Notes under the pieces: generated by a model
What the model saw: the letters and a program-made list of their open reading frames with translations, nothing else
Database searches by the model: none
Told to the model about the DNA's origin: nothing
Assembly (NCBI GenBank): GCA_963995525.1
Contig: OZ023214.1
Location: 41,763,683 to 41,827,682 of the forward strand
Direction: 5' to 3'
DNA: 64,000 bases
Source of the DNA: Escarpia spicata
Taxonomy: Eukaryota > Annelida > Polychaeta > Sabellida > Siboglinidae
Made by a program: the position numbers and the translations under genes
Shown here: in pieces, positions 14,130 to 27,118 of the stretch
Numbering within the stretch: the stretch's first letter is position 1
Layout of the letters: the number at the start of each line of letters is the position of its first letter

Positions 14130-16700
14130 ATGCAAAATTCTTGGCATACTGTTATCGGTAGTGAAAATGCAAATATAGCATATGACAACTTTCTTCATGA
14201 TTTTACACAAATGTACAACAAACATTGTCCTGTGTCAACTGTACGACCTAAAGTATTAACAATTAGTTTAAAAAAAACGTGGTTTACTAAAGGACTCAGA
14301 AACACATGTATCAAGAAAAATCATCTGTATAAAGCATTTCTATCATCCAGATCATCGGAAACTAGATATAAATCATATAAAAATAAATTAACAGGTATTC
14401 TCAGATCCACTAAGAAACAGTATTATAGCAGGTTACTCGCACAGAAGAAAAATGACATTGCTGGCACCTGGAAAGTACTTAAAACTGTAATGGGAACACC
14501 TCGCTTAGGAAACAACTACCCAGATCAGTTTGTTAATAATGGCGTAACCATTAGTAATAAGGAAGATGTAGCGAACATGTTTAACAATTATTTTACTAAT
14601 ATCGGTCCGGAGCTGTCAAAGGATATAACGGCACCAACAAATGTTTCTATTTACGACTACCTAGAAAACAGAAATAATAACAATTTATTTCTAACTCCAG
14701 TTAATGAAGAGGAAGTTATCTGAGCTGTGAACAATTGGGAAAGTAAAACATCCACAGATTGCGAAGACATAAGTATGCATTTGGTCAAAGAAGTAATCAA
14801 CTCCATTACAAAACCTATCACTTTATTTGTAATCTATCTTTCACTACTGGAGTATTCCCGGAGAAAATGAAAATAGCAAAGGTTATCCCACTCTTTAAGT
14901 CTGGGGATAAGTATATGTGCACTAATTATAGGCCTATTTCACTATTACCAATTCTCAAAAATATTAGAAAAATTGTTCAGTTCTCGTTTAGATAGCTTTA
15001 TTACCAAACACAAACTAATAAACCCAAGCCAATATGGATTTCAACAAAATATGTCAACATGTCACGCACTAATAGATCTTGTGCAATAACCCAATCATTG
15101 GATGCCAAAAAATATGTTATTGGTGTTTTTATTGATTTAAAAAAGGCATTTCACACTGTCAATCAAACTGTTACGTAAAAAAATTGAATTTCTTGGTATC
15201 CATGGTGGGGCATTTAACTGATTAAATAGTTATCTAGAAAACAGAAAACAAAAAATTTGTGTCCATTGACAAATGTAATTCTACTGTGCGCAATATTTCA
15301 TGTGGTGTCCCACAGGGTTCGATCCTGGGCCCCAAACTATTCATTCTATACGTTAATGATATGTGTAACATATCTAATCTAGTAAAATACATTCTCTTTG
15401 CAGACGATACTAATATCTTTTATGCAAATAGTAACATCAATAAACTAAACGAAACTGTATGTAACGTACTGGACCAAATGTATACATGGTTTGCAGTAAA
15501 TAAATTAACTCTGAACATATCTAAAACCAATTATATGTTATTTGGAAATTGTATGCTAAACAAAGAAGTTAATATAAAAATACAAAATGTTAATATCGAA
15601 AGAGTAAGGGTCACCAAGTTGGTGGGTGTGTTTATTGATGATCTACTAAATTAGAAAGCTCATATAAAATACGTACAATCAAAGCTTTCAAAAAGTACAG
15701 CTATAATGCATAGATGCAGTCATCTACTTGATAGAAATAGTAGACATATTCTATACAGTTCTCTCTTTTTGTCGTATTTAAATTACTGTGCAGAGATATG
15801 GGGAAACACGTACCCAACAAATACTAACTGTATTTTCTTATTACAAAAAAGAGTAATCCGCATTATATTTGGTGCAAGACGGTTGGATCATACAAACTCA
15901 CTTTTCCAACAATTACATGTTCTAAAATGCCCAGATATCATTGAATTGAAAACATCGTTATTTATGTACAAAGCTTACTATAGCTGTTTGCCATCAAATA
16001 TTCAGTGTTTGTTTACTAGACGGGAAACAGCATACTCAATGCGAGCTAATCATGACCCAGATCGACAGAGAGTCTGTTCTACCATGCGATCAATGTCTCT
16101 TTGTGTAAAGGGAGTGCAATTATGGAATTCTCTATGTGATCATTTAAAAACTACTAATACTATTACTGAATTTAAGCGTAAATGCAAGAACCTTTTATTT
16201 GAGAAATATCTGGTTGTGGAAATCGAAATAAAATCATACACAAATATAATCATGCCATTGCGGAAACTACAATATGTGTAAAGATGTGTACTTATGACAC
16301 ACTTTAAATTGTGAACATGCACATATTCCATTACATGTTTTCAATTATTGTAGCTAGATGGTTAGATGAATAGCAAATTCGATTAAAATAATATTGATGT
16401 CTCAAAATACATGTATGTATGTATGTATGTATGTATGTATGTATGTATGTATGTATGTATGTATGTATGTATGTATGTATATGTATGTATATATATGTAT
16501 GTGTGTGTATACATACAGGTATATTATATATAAATATATGTCAGGGGTAAATTTACACAAAAGTCAATGACTTCGTATTTACCCCCTTCAAACATTGTAT
16601 ATTCTCACTTGTATTATAGTTAAACTTGTTTGGTTGTCTTGTCTTGTATATATATTGTTATCAATGTTCTGAATAAACGTTCATTCATGAGTTGAATTTT
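14130..16700 (+). mobile_element. 5'-truncated, inactivated non-LTR retrotransposon (LINE)
   Basis: The endonuclease is absent. The element starts in the linker (KTWFTKGLRNTCIKKNHLYK at ~14278), passes NYFTNIGPELS (~14590), then FPEKMKIAKVIPLFKSGDKY (~14850) and NYRPISLLP, reverse-transcriptase motifs GVPQGSILGPKLF (~15304) and YILFADDTNIFY (~15387), and the C-terminal HLLDRNSRHILYSSLFLSYL block to a stop at 16281. At least three frameshifts or stops (14720, ~14990, 15654) break the frame. The 3' region includes an ATGT microsatellite (16411-16481) and ends near aataaacgttcattcat at ~16673-16689, typical of a LINE tail. The L2/CR1/Jockey superclade is likely; the clade was not resolved. Confidence 0.85.
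16411..16500 (+). repeat. (ATGT)n microsatellite
   Basis: About 18 perfect ATGT tetranucleotides, grading into TATG/TA repeats, inside the LINE 3' region. Confidence 0.97.
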
Positions 16701-19700
16701 AACTTGAAGTTCTCTAGACAGATGAGGCTGGCTAAGGGAACTTACAATTAAAAGTGGCATAATTCTATTGTAATCGTACTTTTTGTGCCTCAACTTTTGT
16801 GGAGGCACGAAATAAATATGCATTGAAGTAAACTAGGCATCCCATATTACCTTTCTGGTCATTGCTTGAAAGATATTTGAGAAAAATCGAAACAGCCAAA
16901 TTACCCCATGTTGTCATATTTTAAATTACATTTTAATTCAGTTATCAATGTTATTACTTTAAACACAGATCTGTGCAAGATAAATTAATGTTTAATTAAA
17001 GACTGATGTATAAACATAAATAAATGTTTTAGTGATATGTTCACCGACATGTGTTATTGCTATGTTACAAGTAGACACAATTTGATATTACATATATTCA
17101 AAATATTTACTTACTATTTAAATTAGTGGGTCTACTATGTAGCAAGTAGTCAGTTGCTCAGCCCACTCCCAAATACCAGGATGGGAAATATAACATTATA
17201 AGGCCTCACTTGCCAAATGGAAACGAACATCCAAGAATGGACATCACTCACTCTACCACACTATTGGTCAGAGGTTTGCTTAAACTAATACAAAACAAAT
17301 GTTCAGAAACAGCAAACAATAGATCATTGAAATATTCAATTACATAATTATTCATCCTAAAAATAACACATTAAGTGAAACAGACATTCATTTTTTTGCC
17401 TGCAGTACAGCAAGTATTGGTATTCAAAGAATAGCCAACCAATTTCTGATATATATCAGCATGAAGCAAATTTATACAACCAGATTGTGGTACATGCTGT
17501 TTGCTAAATACTGATAATAACCAACATTATAGGGGATTAAATACCTACAATTACCATAACAGGAAGTGACTGGCGCAGTAACTCATTTATCTGCTTATTC
17601 CCTGGAGATGAACACTCTCATAAGCATGCCCATAAGGTATAAACCTGTGCAGCTTCAGGTGAAAGCTTTCGAGACCTAAAATGTACAGTATTTACCAGAA
17701 CTCTAGAACTAGAAGCACCAATGTGCGCATGGATCTATTCCATATGGCTAGCACTTTCAGGGATATCAAGACTATTTATAGGTTACCATGGTCACTGGCT
17801 ATTTATAGCTGGAATGGGCTTCAAAATATTCCGGGAGCCGTCATACATGGGACATTTCCCACCATGGGTACAGACATAATGTAGTGTTATCATATATATG
17901 TATGTAAAATAGGTCACAGAAGAATGGAACATTTTCGTGGTGTAAGAAAACTTAAAATGTTATACCAGCATATGGAAATAAAAACTGCAAATATCAATAA
18001 TTGTGACACGATATATATTTGCAGCATCTGTGTCACAGTTGAATATTTCCACACATCTATAGAAACCTTAATATTTTCATACCGATATTGAGGTTGCTTT
18101 TGTTTTGATGTACCTTTCGAGCTTGGGTTTCCGAGAAATTAGACACAACATAATTTTTTTTTTCTTATGAAAATAATCACCTACACAATTCACTATAACA
18201 TAACACACCTTGTTTACAGATCTGGGAAAACAAGCTAGCTAATCCAGTGATTTCATTGAGGTTCTAACTATATTCAAGCTCTAGCATGTATGTGCATCAC
18301 TGAATGTATGGGTGTACATAAAGATGTAGGGGGTTTCACTGGTTGACTAAGTTATTAGAAATGAACAAAAAACCACAGATGGGAAACATAGGCTAATTAC
18401 ACCAAGTGTTGGAAAAAATCCCCTTTGCACTACCCCACCATCCCATTCGGATTCTCACGAAACCCTACTAGTACTACCTCATCAATCATCATAACTCATA
18501 CACACAGAAATCCTATCTAGCAACCGGGTATATTTTACAACGGTTGCCATGGTAACATTTGCCAAGAATTTTTGAAAAACGGACTTTAATCCCCCGGGCC
18601 CATGTTTCATAATTAGGCTTGGATCGATATATCATCTTCATTTAGTTAACAGCCTAGTGAATGGGGGCTTCTCCGGGCACTTTACAACGGCCCGTAATCA
18701 ATGACATGTTCAAGATGCTAATTTGGACAACTTGTACATCACATCGTTAACAAATGTGGGTATTGCTGCGAACGACAGCAAATTGTATAGCTAAGTGACG
18801 CCATGCAGCAGTTCCTGGCATTGATATATAATTGGATTCCGCACCCATTCATACTACAGTCAAGTACAACTACTCAACAATAAATGCCAGCCTGTTTACA
18901 CACCATGATGTTAAAATGCATCATTTCAGATCAAAGAATTACGACAGATTTAGGAATTTTATGGTAGTGAGATCAGTTTGAATAGTAAAAAACAGTAATA
19001 TAAAATTGCATTATAATATAATATTGGACTACTTTTTTATGACTTCTATATCCTCCTTCACTCCATAAAATAAGCTGGGAAAGAGCTATTGTTAGGTGCT
19101 GATTTTAAAGCAATGTTCACTTATTAAATCACAAGATGGATTTATTTATATACAGTAGTTATTGACTGATATCACATCACTAGAAGCAAATTATTCAAAC
19201 ACAAGAAATTATAAGATTTTATCATTTAGATTTGTACCACGATTTGGCTAAACGTAAAGCATTTACCAATGTTGGCTACGAAAAAACAAATGCACTAGCA
19301 ACATAGCTAAACTGTAAACTAATTTATCTAGATGCAACACGTTCATTTTGATCAGGAAAACTCATTAGTCCTGACATAATAATTTGGGACTATCGTGTGT
19401 GAACCTAAAAGATTCTACTGCACTAGCAAGCTCACACCCGCCCAGTAAGACTCTCCCTGTCAATAAGTGTCATATTTGCAGAAAATATCTAGACCTAATA
19501 ATTAATGCAAATTAATACAATTCAAGAGTTGCACGCCCGAGCATGACACCTGTTTAGAACAGGCTTCCTGTCCAGCCTAATCCCCAACATGAAGTCCACA
19601 TGGTAACTGCGAATCCATGTCTAAGAGCATTCTAAGATACTGGTTGTTTCATTTCACCTAGACATCTGTCTCTGACTTTAACTAGGCAGGCAGACCTGTA

Positions 19701-20303
19701 GGCAAGCCAATATGAAATCAGTGAAAAGGAAGTAACCATCTGCACGATCACAGCTGGAGTGGTCTTCTGAAATAAAGCTACAACTCCAGCCGGCCACTCT
19801 GGAGGCTTCTGTGCATACAAAGCCAAATGCTTTCATCCTCCATGGCCAATTGTGACCAACAAACGAGACATCTCGGTGTTCAATGTGGTCAGGTTGATAA
19901 CATGATATCGCAGTCTAACCATGTGCCAGCATTAAGTGGACAGTCAGAACTAGGTTTTATTCTGCGCCAAAAAGCAGCTCAGGATTGTAGAACTGGATGG
20001 GATGTGACAACATATGCCAGTACCAGTTAGGCTCAACTATGTTGACATGTTGTGTAATTTGGCTTTTTCAGCCTGTGACTGCAGCCTTGAAATTCTGTTA
20101 AACAGATCTGATTCTAACAATGTGATTGTAAACAGTGATGACTTTTGAGAGATGTGGCATCACTTCAAAAGGAAGCCAGTTTCTGGCTGTATGAATGAAT
20201 TAGACAACACCAGTTGGTCTGGCCTACACAATGTGCATGCTTATTGAAGCCACTGTGGGTTTATTTGACATTCAAGTGCCAGTTTAGGTCATTGATGTGA
20301 TTT
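16700..20303. other. Long AT-rich spacer, no gene seen
   Basis: No ORF above ~70 codons with recognisable content, no splice-bounded conserved peptide and no clear repeat structure. Confidence 0.5.
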
Positions 20304-20610
20304 TTAACAAGATTTAATAAGATGGCCACCCAGAGAATTAACTCTAGATGGCAGGTGGACAAGGAAGCCCTTTATCCAAAGTCCAACACTTTTATCTATG
20401 TGTATCCCACCCTTCTGAGGTACTTTATTTTTAAACATATTTGCCCTACTAGCACCCACACAATCAGCAGATAATATGTTCCATTCATTTACAATCCTTT
20501 GTGAGAATGAGAACATTCTTATATCTACTCTACACTGCTGCTTTACTAATGTAACTTCATGTCCTCTAGTCCTTCTATCTTTCTTAACTGAGAACAAAAT
20601 ATTTCATGAG
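20304..20610 (-). mobile_element. LINE ORF2 C-terminal fragment
   Basis: The minus strand reads MFSVKKDRRTRGHEVTLVKQ, then CRVDIRMFSFSQRIVNEWN and FKNKV. This is the RTRGHxxKLxKxxCRxDxRxxxFSQRVVNxWN ending of LINE reverse transcriptases. Length is about 95 codons; no 5' sequence. Confidence 0.7.
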
Positions 20611-20689
20611 GCGATTATACAATGAAGACATCATCAATACAAAATATGAGACATTTGGACTGAAAATCGTAATATATGATGTAATGATA

Positions 20690-20905
20690 AAATACATACA
20701 AAGTATTCCAAAAGTACTCATAAATACTCATATTTAAAAAGAGTAACGAGTATACTTATATATATATATATATATAAGTATTTGCCCTACTAGCACATAT
20801 ATATATATATAAGTATTCATACTAAAAGTATGAGTAACGAGTACTTTGTGAAAAACTGGTACTCGAGTACCAACGAGTATGAGTAACGAGTATTTCAGCC
20901 TCAAC
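20690..20905. mobile_element. Degraded ACTCG-rich DNA-transposon-like repeat around a TA microsatellite
   Basis: Mirror-related phrases agtactcataaatactcata, gagtaacgagtat and ggtactcgagtaccaacgag surround two (TA)n runs separated by a copy of tatttgccctactagcac. Repeated CTCGAGTA-type motifs resemble ends of hAT-like elements, but no transposase is present. Confidence 0.35.
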
Positions 20906-23150
20906 CCTGCTATTGGAGAACATTTTAGGAAAACAAATTGGTTTTAAAACATTTTGTGGAAAGGCATTTGTGCTAATTTTTTTATTAGTGTCATCACGTA
21001 TATTTAATATAAAATGGACAACCTAGAGGACAACTTTTTTCTAAGATGTAAACATTTGGTAAACATAATGGTATTTATACATTGGTATTTTGCAGACATA
21101 AATATTACAGGTAAAATTAGTTTATATTTTCAACATCACAACAATGCCAAGATAAATATGTATTAGGCTCTTCAGTAAAGATAATGCATGATAAAAGTGC
21201 TTTGCCACTGGTTGCAAACGAGCGAAAGTAAACGTAAGAGAGCTTAAAGTTGGTTATTCCGTGATATTACAACCACTCTAACCTATCATAATAACTAAGT
21301 ACTATGTACTACTGCTAGAAGCCCTTGAGTTATGAGGATGCTGATTAATGCAGACCATGTCACCATGATCATATTATATGTCCACAGCTTCTCTTAGCTT
21401 TGACTTAATCATGTACATAACATCATTAGAGTGTATGCTGTGTGGGTCCTTAAAAGACCCTGTGATGGTCTAGTCTCATCGACTTTAGCGACACTCTATA
21501 CTTCATACAAGATGCAGCATCACAAACACCCAGACCGAGGAGTGAACGCAGTCTAGAATAGCCCACTTGTAAGACATCCACACAAATCTACTGAAGTGCA
21601 GAAATGTGTTATCACTATCAGGGTCACTGTTTCCGGATACTTCTAGTTCCTTCACTTCGGTTGCAACACACTCTACATGCTCTTACTCACAGCCATTAAT
21701 ACACCCACTGGCCATTTACAGTCACACCTGGCATGTAAAGGTGTGCGAGTATCTCGTACATTACGATCCTACTCTGAGAGAGTCTTATATTATGCAGGGG
21801 TCATTATGACGTGATTGATTATTAAGATCAATCTCATGACACCTTACTCAGTGTCTGCCATGTTGAATTAATTTGAAGTTTTACTAGAAAAAACTTAAAA
21901 CTACTGACGGCTATTATAAATATAACAATTACACTGAACTAGGCAGTAGTCGTTCATCTTCCATTAACTTTCAACATGACTCAATGTTACATAAGTAAGA
22001 CACCTTAAATCTTGTAAATATTTAATTATTTTGCCAGAAGCCAAACGTGCCCTAATTTGAAAGCGTACGAACAGATGGACAGAGAGATAAATTGTAGACA
22101 GATACAACCAAACTTTACCTTCTGTCCACATGAGATGAACACATTTGTTTCAATATCGACAGTTTTATAGCAGAGAATAAACTGTGCGATAATTTACTGA
22201 CATTAAAACAAATCAGGATGCATGCAGTTACTAGATGATGATGATTCAAACGCTAGACAAAATAAATTTATTATTTCAGCGAGACAATTCTAGCAACACC
22301 TATCTATTTATTTTATTAATTAAATATGGTAAATTGGTAATAATAAATTAATGAAATAATATGTACTAGGCTTATTTGACCTTTAGTCTATTCACTCCAA
22401 GTTTAAGTATCATTATTATATTTTAATGCTAAATAACAACATAAACTTACAAAGACTTGATTTTAAAGCAGGTAAATAACAAATATGGCTATCTAACTGT
22501 ACAAAAATGCTGTTTTTTTACTGGGATCAATTTATAAGGTATTTTTTTCTTCCTCAAAGTTAGGTGAGGCTGATTATTGCTGCTCAGCCTTTCCCCTGTA
22601 TTTTTCTAAATTGCCTTTCTTGACAAATTTAAGTTGAAACAAAAAATAAGTAGTATTTTGTTAGCAGGTTTCATTGGGAGACACACATGCAATTAATTAT
22701 TTTATTTAAATATGTAATGTTTGTTTAATAAATTAATTGCTTATGTGCCTATATTAACTGCTACATATGATATTGGTCTTATATCGGACACCACAAGACA
22801 TGTACAGTTCAAGACAGAACAAATTTAAGTGACAACATAAAAAGCATATTTTTGTGAACATCAGCAGGACAACAGAAAGCACATTATAGTCATACATAGA
22901 TTTGATACAAGACAAGTAGCTTGGTAGGCTACATAACGTGATAACCGTGATAATGAGTAGCCAATGGCTACAGGATATTCTCCAACAGCACGGTTTTATC
23001 AACTACATACATACACGATATATTAATAACAGAGTCTATCAAATTCACCCAAATTCCTATTTTGGAAAGGCAACCGAATATGAAGTAAACCTAACGGCCA
23101 ATGCCAATGCTATTCACTCATCACTGCCCCACTGCGATGGTACTACGAAG
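20906..23150. other. No gene seen
   Basis: AT-rich spacer. It could be intron of the candidate gene whose first exon is proposed at 23157-23286. Confidence 0.45.
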
Positions 23151-23156
23151 GCTTAC

Positions 23157-23286
23157 CTCCTCCGTCGGAGTCCAGTCTCGCTGCTGGACCAGCATCGCAA
23201 CTTCCATCAACGTCGACATTCGTAGAGCCGTACGCACCAGGAACTTCATTATCCGTCTTTGTCACTTGAAAACGTACGGCCGACAT
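23157..23286 (-). CDS. Candidate first coding exon with RFQV motif (possible SLC12-type transporter)
   Basis: On the minus strand an ATG at 23286 opens 43 codons plus one base, ending at a good donor (GGAG|gtaagc). The peptide begins MSAVRFQVTKTDNEVPGAYG and continues acidic and Gly/Ser-rich to RLDSDGG. The surrounding 23150-23650 is noticeably richer in CpG than its surroundings, as expected of a promoter and first exon. RFQV matches the RFxV/I docking motif for SPAK/OSR1 kinases found near the N-termini of cation-chloride cotransporters, so the 5' exon of an NKCC/NCC-like SLC12 gene is possible. No further exon of such a protein was recognised to the left; long first introns are common, and the gene could run out of the window. 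It could also be a chance ORF in a CpG-rich stretch. Confidence 0.35.
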
Positions 23287-24239
23287 GTCTGATGATCATA
23301 TGCCGCCGCCGTTTGATGAATGGAAAAAGTTACACCCTAATGTTATTGTCAACACACACACACACGTCAGACAAAGCCGGAACCAAGCCGTGAATGAGGC
23401 ACCGTCTGTCAAAACAGAACTGTCGCACGATATCACACCAGGAACTCAGTAATACGTTGATAGCGTGCTATTCAAATCCTGCGATCACAGGTCCACACAG
23501 TGTTTAAATACATTTATTTCTACATCTGGTAGAACGTCATTGCTTTTAATAAAAAAACCTCGCGTGGCATCTGCTCAGAAAGTGGTACGTCGTTCGACCG
23601 GCCGCCTCGTTTTAAAATTGGGCCGAACTAATGACGAAACATCAGTCACATTTTGAGGATATGTTGCCATAAGTCAATTCTTTTCAAGAGTGTGTAACTT
23701 GCGGGAATCTATAAATTAGTACTAAACTTTACAATATTAGTATTTAATTTGCATAAAATCATGGCAAAACATGAAGTTATTCATATTTAATCAGAAAACT
23801 GGGTATGACTCGTCATTTGTACCGGAAGTTTGTGATAGTGTCTTCCGGTCGTCTGATCAAAATACGCTAACACTGGTTTTTGTATGTGGAGTAACAATAG
23901 TTATTCATTGGTACGACTTGGTTGACAGGCATTTCATTTTATTCTTAACATAAATTGACACTTCATCGATAATGGGGATCGGTAATCGTGTTTATACATC
24001 AACGCTTTTCTCGACTCTACAGAGTGACAGTCTACTGCACTACCAAATTTACTATCGGCGCCTCATCGTCGAAAGTGAAGTGCTGCCCTCAAGCGGAACA
24101 ATATTAAATTCAATGCTTTATTTCAGACACAAATACATATAGTGATACATATATCGGTCCATATACCCCTACCACTGTTAAAGTGAAGCACGTTATGTAA
24201 TACATAAGGTATACATATACAAGAAAATGTGAAAACATC

Positions 24240-24480
24240 TACTGTCACGGCTCCTACAGAAGGTCGTTTTGTACATACAGGGACTTAACCCATCCGCCAT
24301 CGTCTTTATTAATCCTGGAGATCCACGTGATATCCGTACCTAGTATGGCTACTACTAGAGAGTTTTCTGATTTGTCTAAACGATTAATAAATTTATAAAC
24401 AAGATTTCGAATGACTGCTTTACAGTCCAGAACATGTCTTTCTGCAAACATGCCTGAGGCGCTGCAATATCTCGGTAATT
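24240..24480 (-). mobile_element. Possible LINE ORF2 fragment
   Basis: The minus strand reads KAVIRNLVYKFINRLDKSEN then SLVVAILGTDITW, resembling a F-x-x-R-L-x-x-S-x-N-S-I-V segment seen near the end of some invertebrate LINE proteins. The match is from memory and short. Confidence 0.3.
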
Positions 24481-27100
24481 GAAGTCATCTGAACACATTG
24501 TTATAATAAATATGTAATTTGTGTATACTGTAAGCATTGTGATTCCACCATAGTTGAGATGGTGGTTTGGGGCAAAATTTGTTATATTTAATTCAAATTG
24601 CATACTTTATAGCATATCCAATATTTTACTACCTGGCCTAAATTATTAGCAGTGTCCATCTAGTAGGAATTCTCCTGGGGTGAGGGATAGCAGTGTATTC
24701 CATAATAGTAATATTTTGAGTAGCAGGTTTTAATAATTGAATAGCCAGCTACTGAATCTGGGTGGTGTGGACAAATGTGCCAACATTAGGGAGGTCTGGG
24801 CATGCTCCCCTGGAATTTTTTTAAATAAAATGATGCTATTTGGTGGCTTCTAGTGCATTCTAATCATTTTTAAGTGTTGCTTCAGTAGACAAAAATTATA
24901 CCCATTTTGTTATTCATGAATGTAATCTCACTCAGTATCCCAGGTAAGCTCATTATTTAAGTGACAACACATTAATTTGGTACCCTTTTTTAAATCTCAT
25001 TTACTCTTCATTATTTTGCAGTCTACAAGTAACAACCAATCTTTTATGCAAGTGAAGTTATGGTTAATAATGCAGCCACCCTTTTCCCATCCCATTTTGT
25101 TTACACAGATGGGTGGTGAAACTAGATCACAAGCAGACTTGTCAACCTGGCATCACTTGTCTCGGTAACAAATCTGGAATTTGTCAGTAACAAACGATGA
25201 TCTGTCAGTAACATTTTGTGGCATATCAAATGACATAATTATATGGTATATAAAAACAGAAGAGTAAACAGCTTTTATTTCTTTATTGAAACGAAAAAAG
25301 ATACACTGCTAACAGCACACCACATACTATTCACTAATGTCTATCTCACTGCTCCTGAAGTGTCTCTTAATCTTATGTTTAACTCTTTTTTTTTCATTTG
25401 TTTATATTGTATGAAAGTGATCATTCCATTTAATGCATGTGTATAAAGTATTCAATGTATTTAGCATGTATATAAATGTGTTTGTAAAATGCATTGTTGT
25501 ATTACCATTGTTATATTCAATAAACCGACATAAGTGAAACATTGTCATAACATCCCAAGCCTCCCATACATCTAGATGAAGAGGAACTTTTTGTCACTAC
25601 CATATTAGTTACAGCCCAGCCGTAATGCCGTATTAACAGCTGCCTGAGCATAACAAATACGATGAAACCGTAACAGTTGGCAAGTCTGCACAAGCTGTCA
25701 ATCACAGTTCCATTCACAAAATTCACACATACTGATCAAGATTTCTTTTCTTGCTGTTAAATTAAAAGCTGAAGAGTGTCTTCTGCTGTCCATCCTCACC
25801 AAGTTTTCTTTTTGGAGGCATACTTATTAATATTTTGGTTATATTGACTCAGTGTCATTGACTTTGACGGGACTAGTAGATGTGACTGCAGACTAGTGAA
25901 CTTCACTGGCCACTAGTCCTGTGGACTAGTGGTGAAAAAAGTTTGTTTCTACCCCTACTATCTGAAAAAGGATTTTTAAAAGAATACGGGTAAAGGTATA
26001 TATTAGAATTTATTTTTTGATGGCATAAATGTTGCTATTTTAAAGCCAGATTATTTAACACTATTCTTACATCACTTCTTTATGCAGACTATGCCAATGT
26101 CAACTTGACGATGTCTTCATAACATTGCAAGACACCATTTTAGGTAAAAAAGTGCACGTATGATCAGATAACACGTTTTACGTATACCTGCCAAATTTTG
26201 AGTTTCAACATCCATGAGAATTTCATGCTCACCAAAAACCTCCAAATGCACCCCCTTGAGCTGGCTTGGGACCTCCAACTACTGCCCCATTGTCTTTTAC
26301 GCTGTCCCCTTGGGACCTCCAACTACACCCCGCTTGAGGTACTGGTGTTCTGTGGAGAAACTGGAGTGGTGCCACCTGGTGTTCCATTTGTGAACTGGAT
26401 CTCACATGTTTCCCGACACAACATGACAACTCTACAACTGCACATAAGAGCCTTCAATCCGGGTAGATTTTCTTCTTTTCCAGGAGGCCGGGAGTTTCAC
26501 AACAAATCCAGGAGACTCCCTGAAAATAATTGAATTCTGCACAGGATGGCTCTAAATATACTAATCAACTTTGAAATGAAATGTGTGAAATGCTGTGTTT
26601 GGGTGGGGTTGCATGGATTGTTACGTATGTCTAGATGAATTTGTTCAGGTTACGTTTTCAAACGGTGCTCAGTCCAAAACTTCAAATACAAAGCACAACA
26701 AATACGCCTAGTTTATAGCAGGTACACAAAATAATACGACACATTACAGAATTATCCAGCAGAGGGCACCACCTCTGTGTTAAAGGGTGTGTTTGAACAA
26801 AATTCCTTGCTATTTTGTTTAGAATTTTTCGTGAAAATGGTATTAATTTATGTACATATTAGCCTGAAATCAGATCAGCCCAAAGCATTGCTATAATTTA
26901 GTATTGTGACATTTGGACCAAAAAAATGATACCAAAAACACATTGCAAAAATGTATAACTTTTATCTCGATCAGAAATGTTTATTCAAACACATCCACAA
27001 AGTTTATAGTTGAATTTTTACAAAGACAAATATGCTTCTTTTAAAAAGTATGTTGTGATATTGTTTGGATGCTTGTGTGAGAATAACAATGTGAATTGTG
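24480..27100. other. Upstream region of RNF212B, no coding gene seen
   Basis: Must contain the non-coding 5' exon and promoter of RNF212B, which I cannot place. Includes a cluster of four ACTAGT hexamers (25872-25930) and a C-rich segment (26230-26340) like that at 13430-13740. Confidence 0.45.
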
Positions 27101-27118
27101 TTTTGCAGCAAGAACAAG

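Noticed and set aside
14130..16281. Functional retrotransposon protein
   Set aside because: Endonuclease missing and several stops and frameshifts inside the RT region.
22938..23292. Plus-strand ORFs over 22938-23292
   Set aside because: No family resemblance, and they shadow the better minus-strand exon candidate at 23157-23286.
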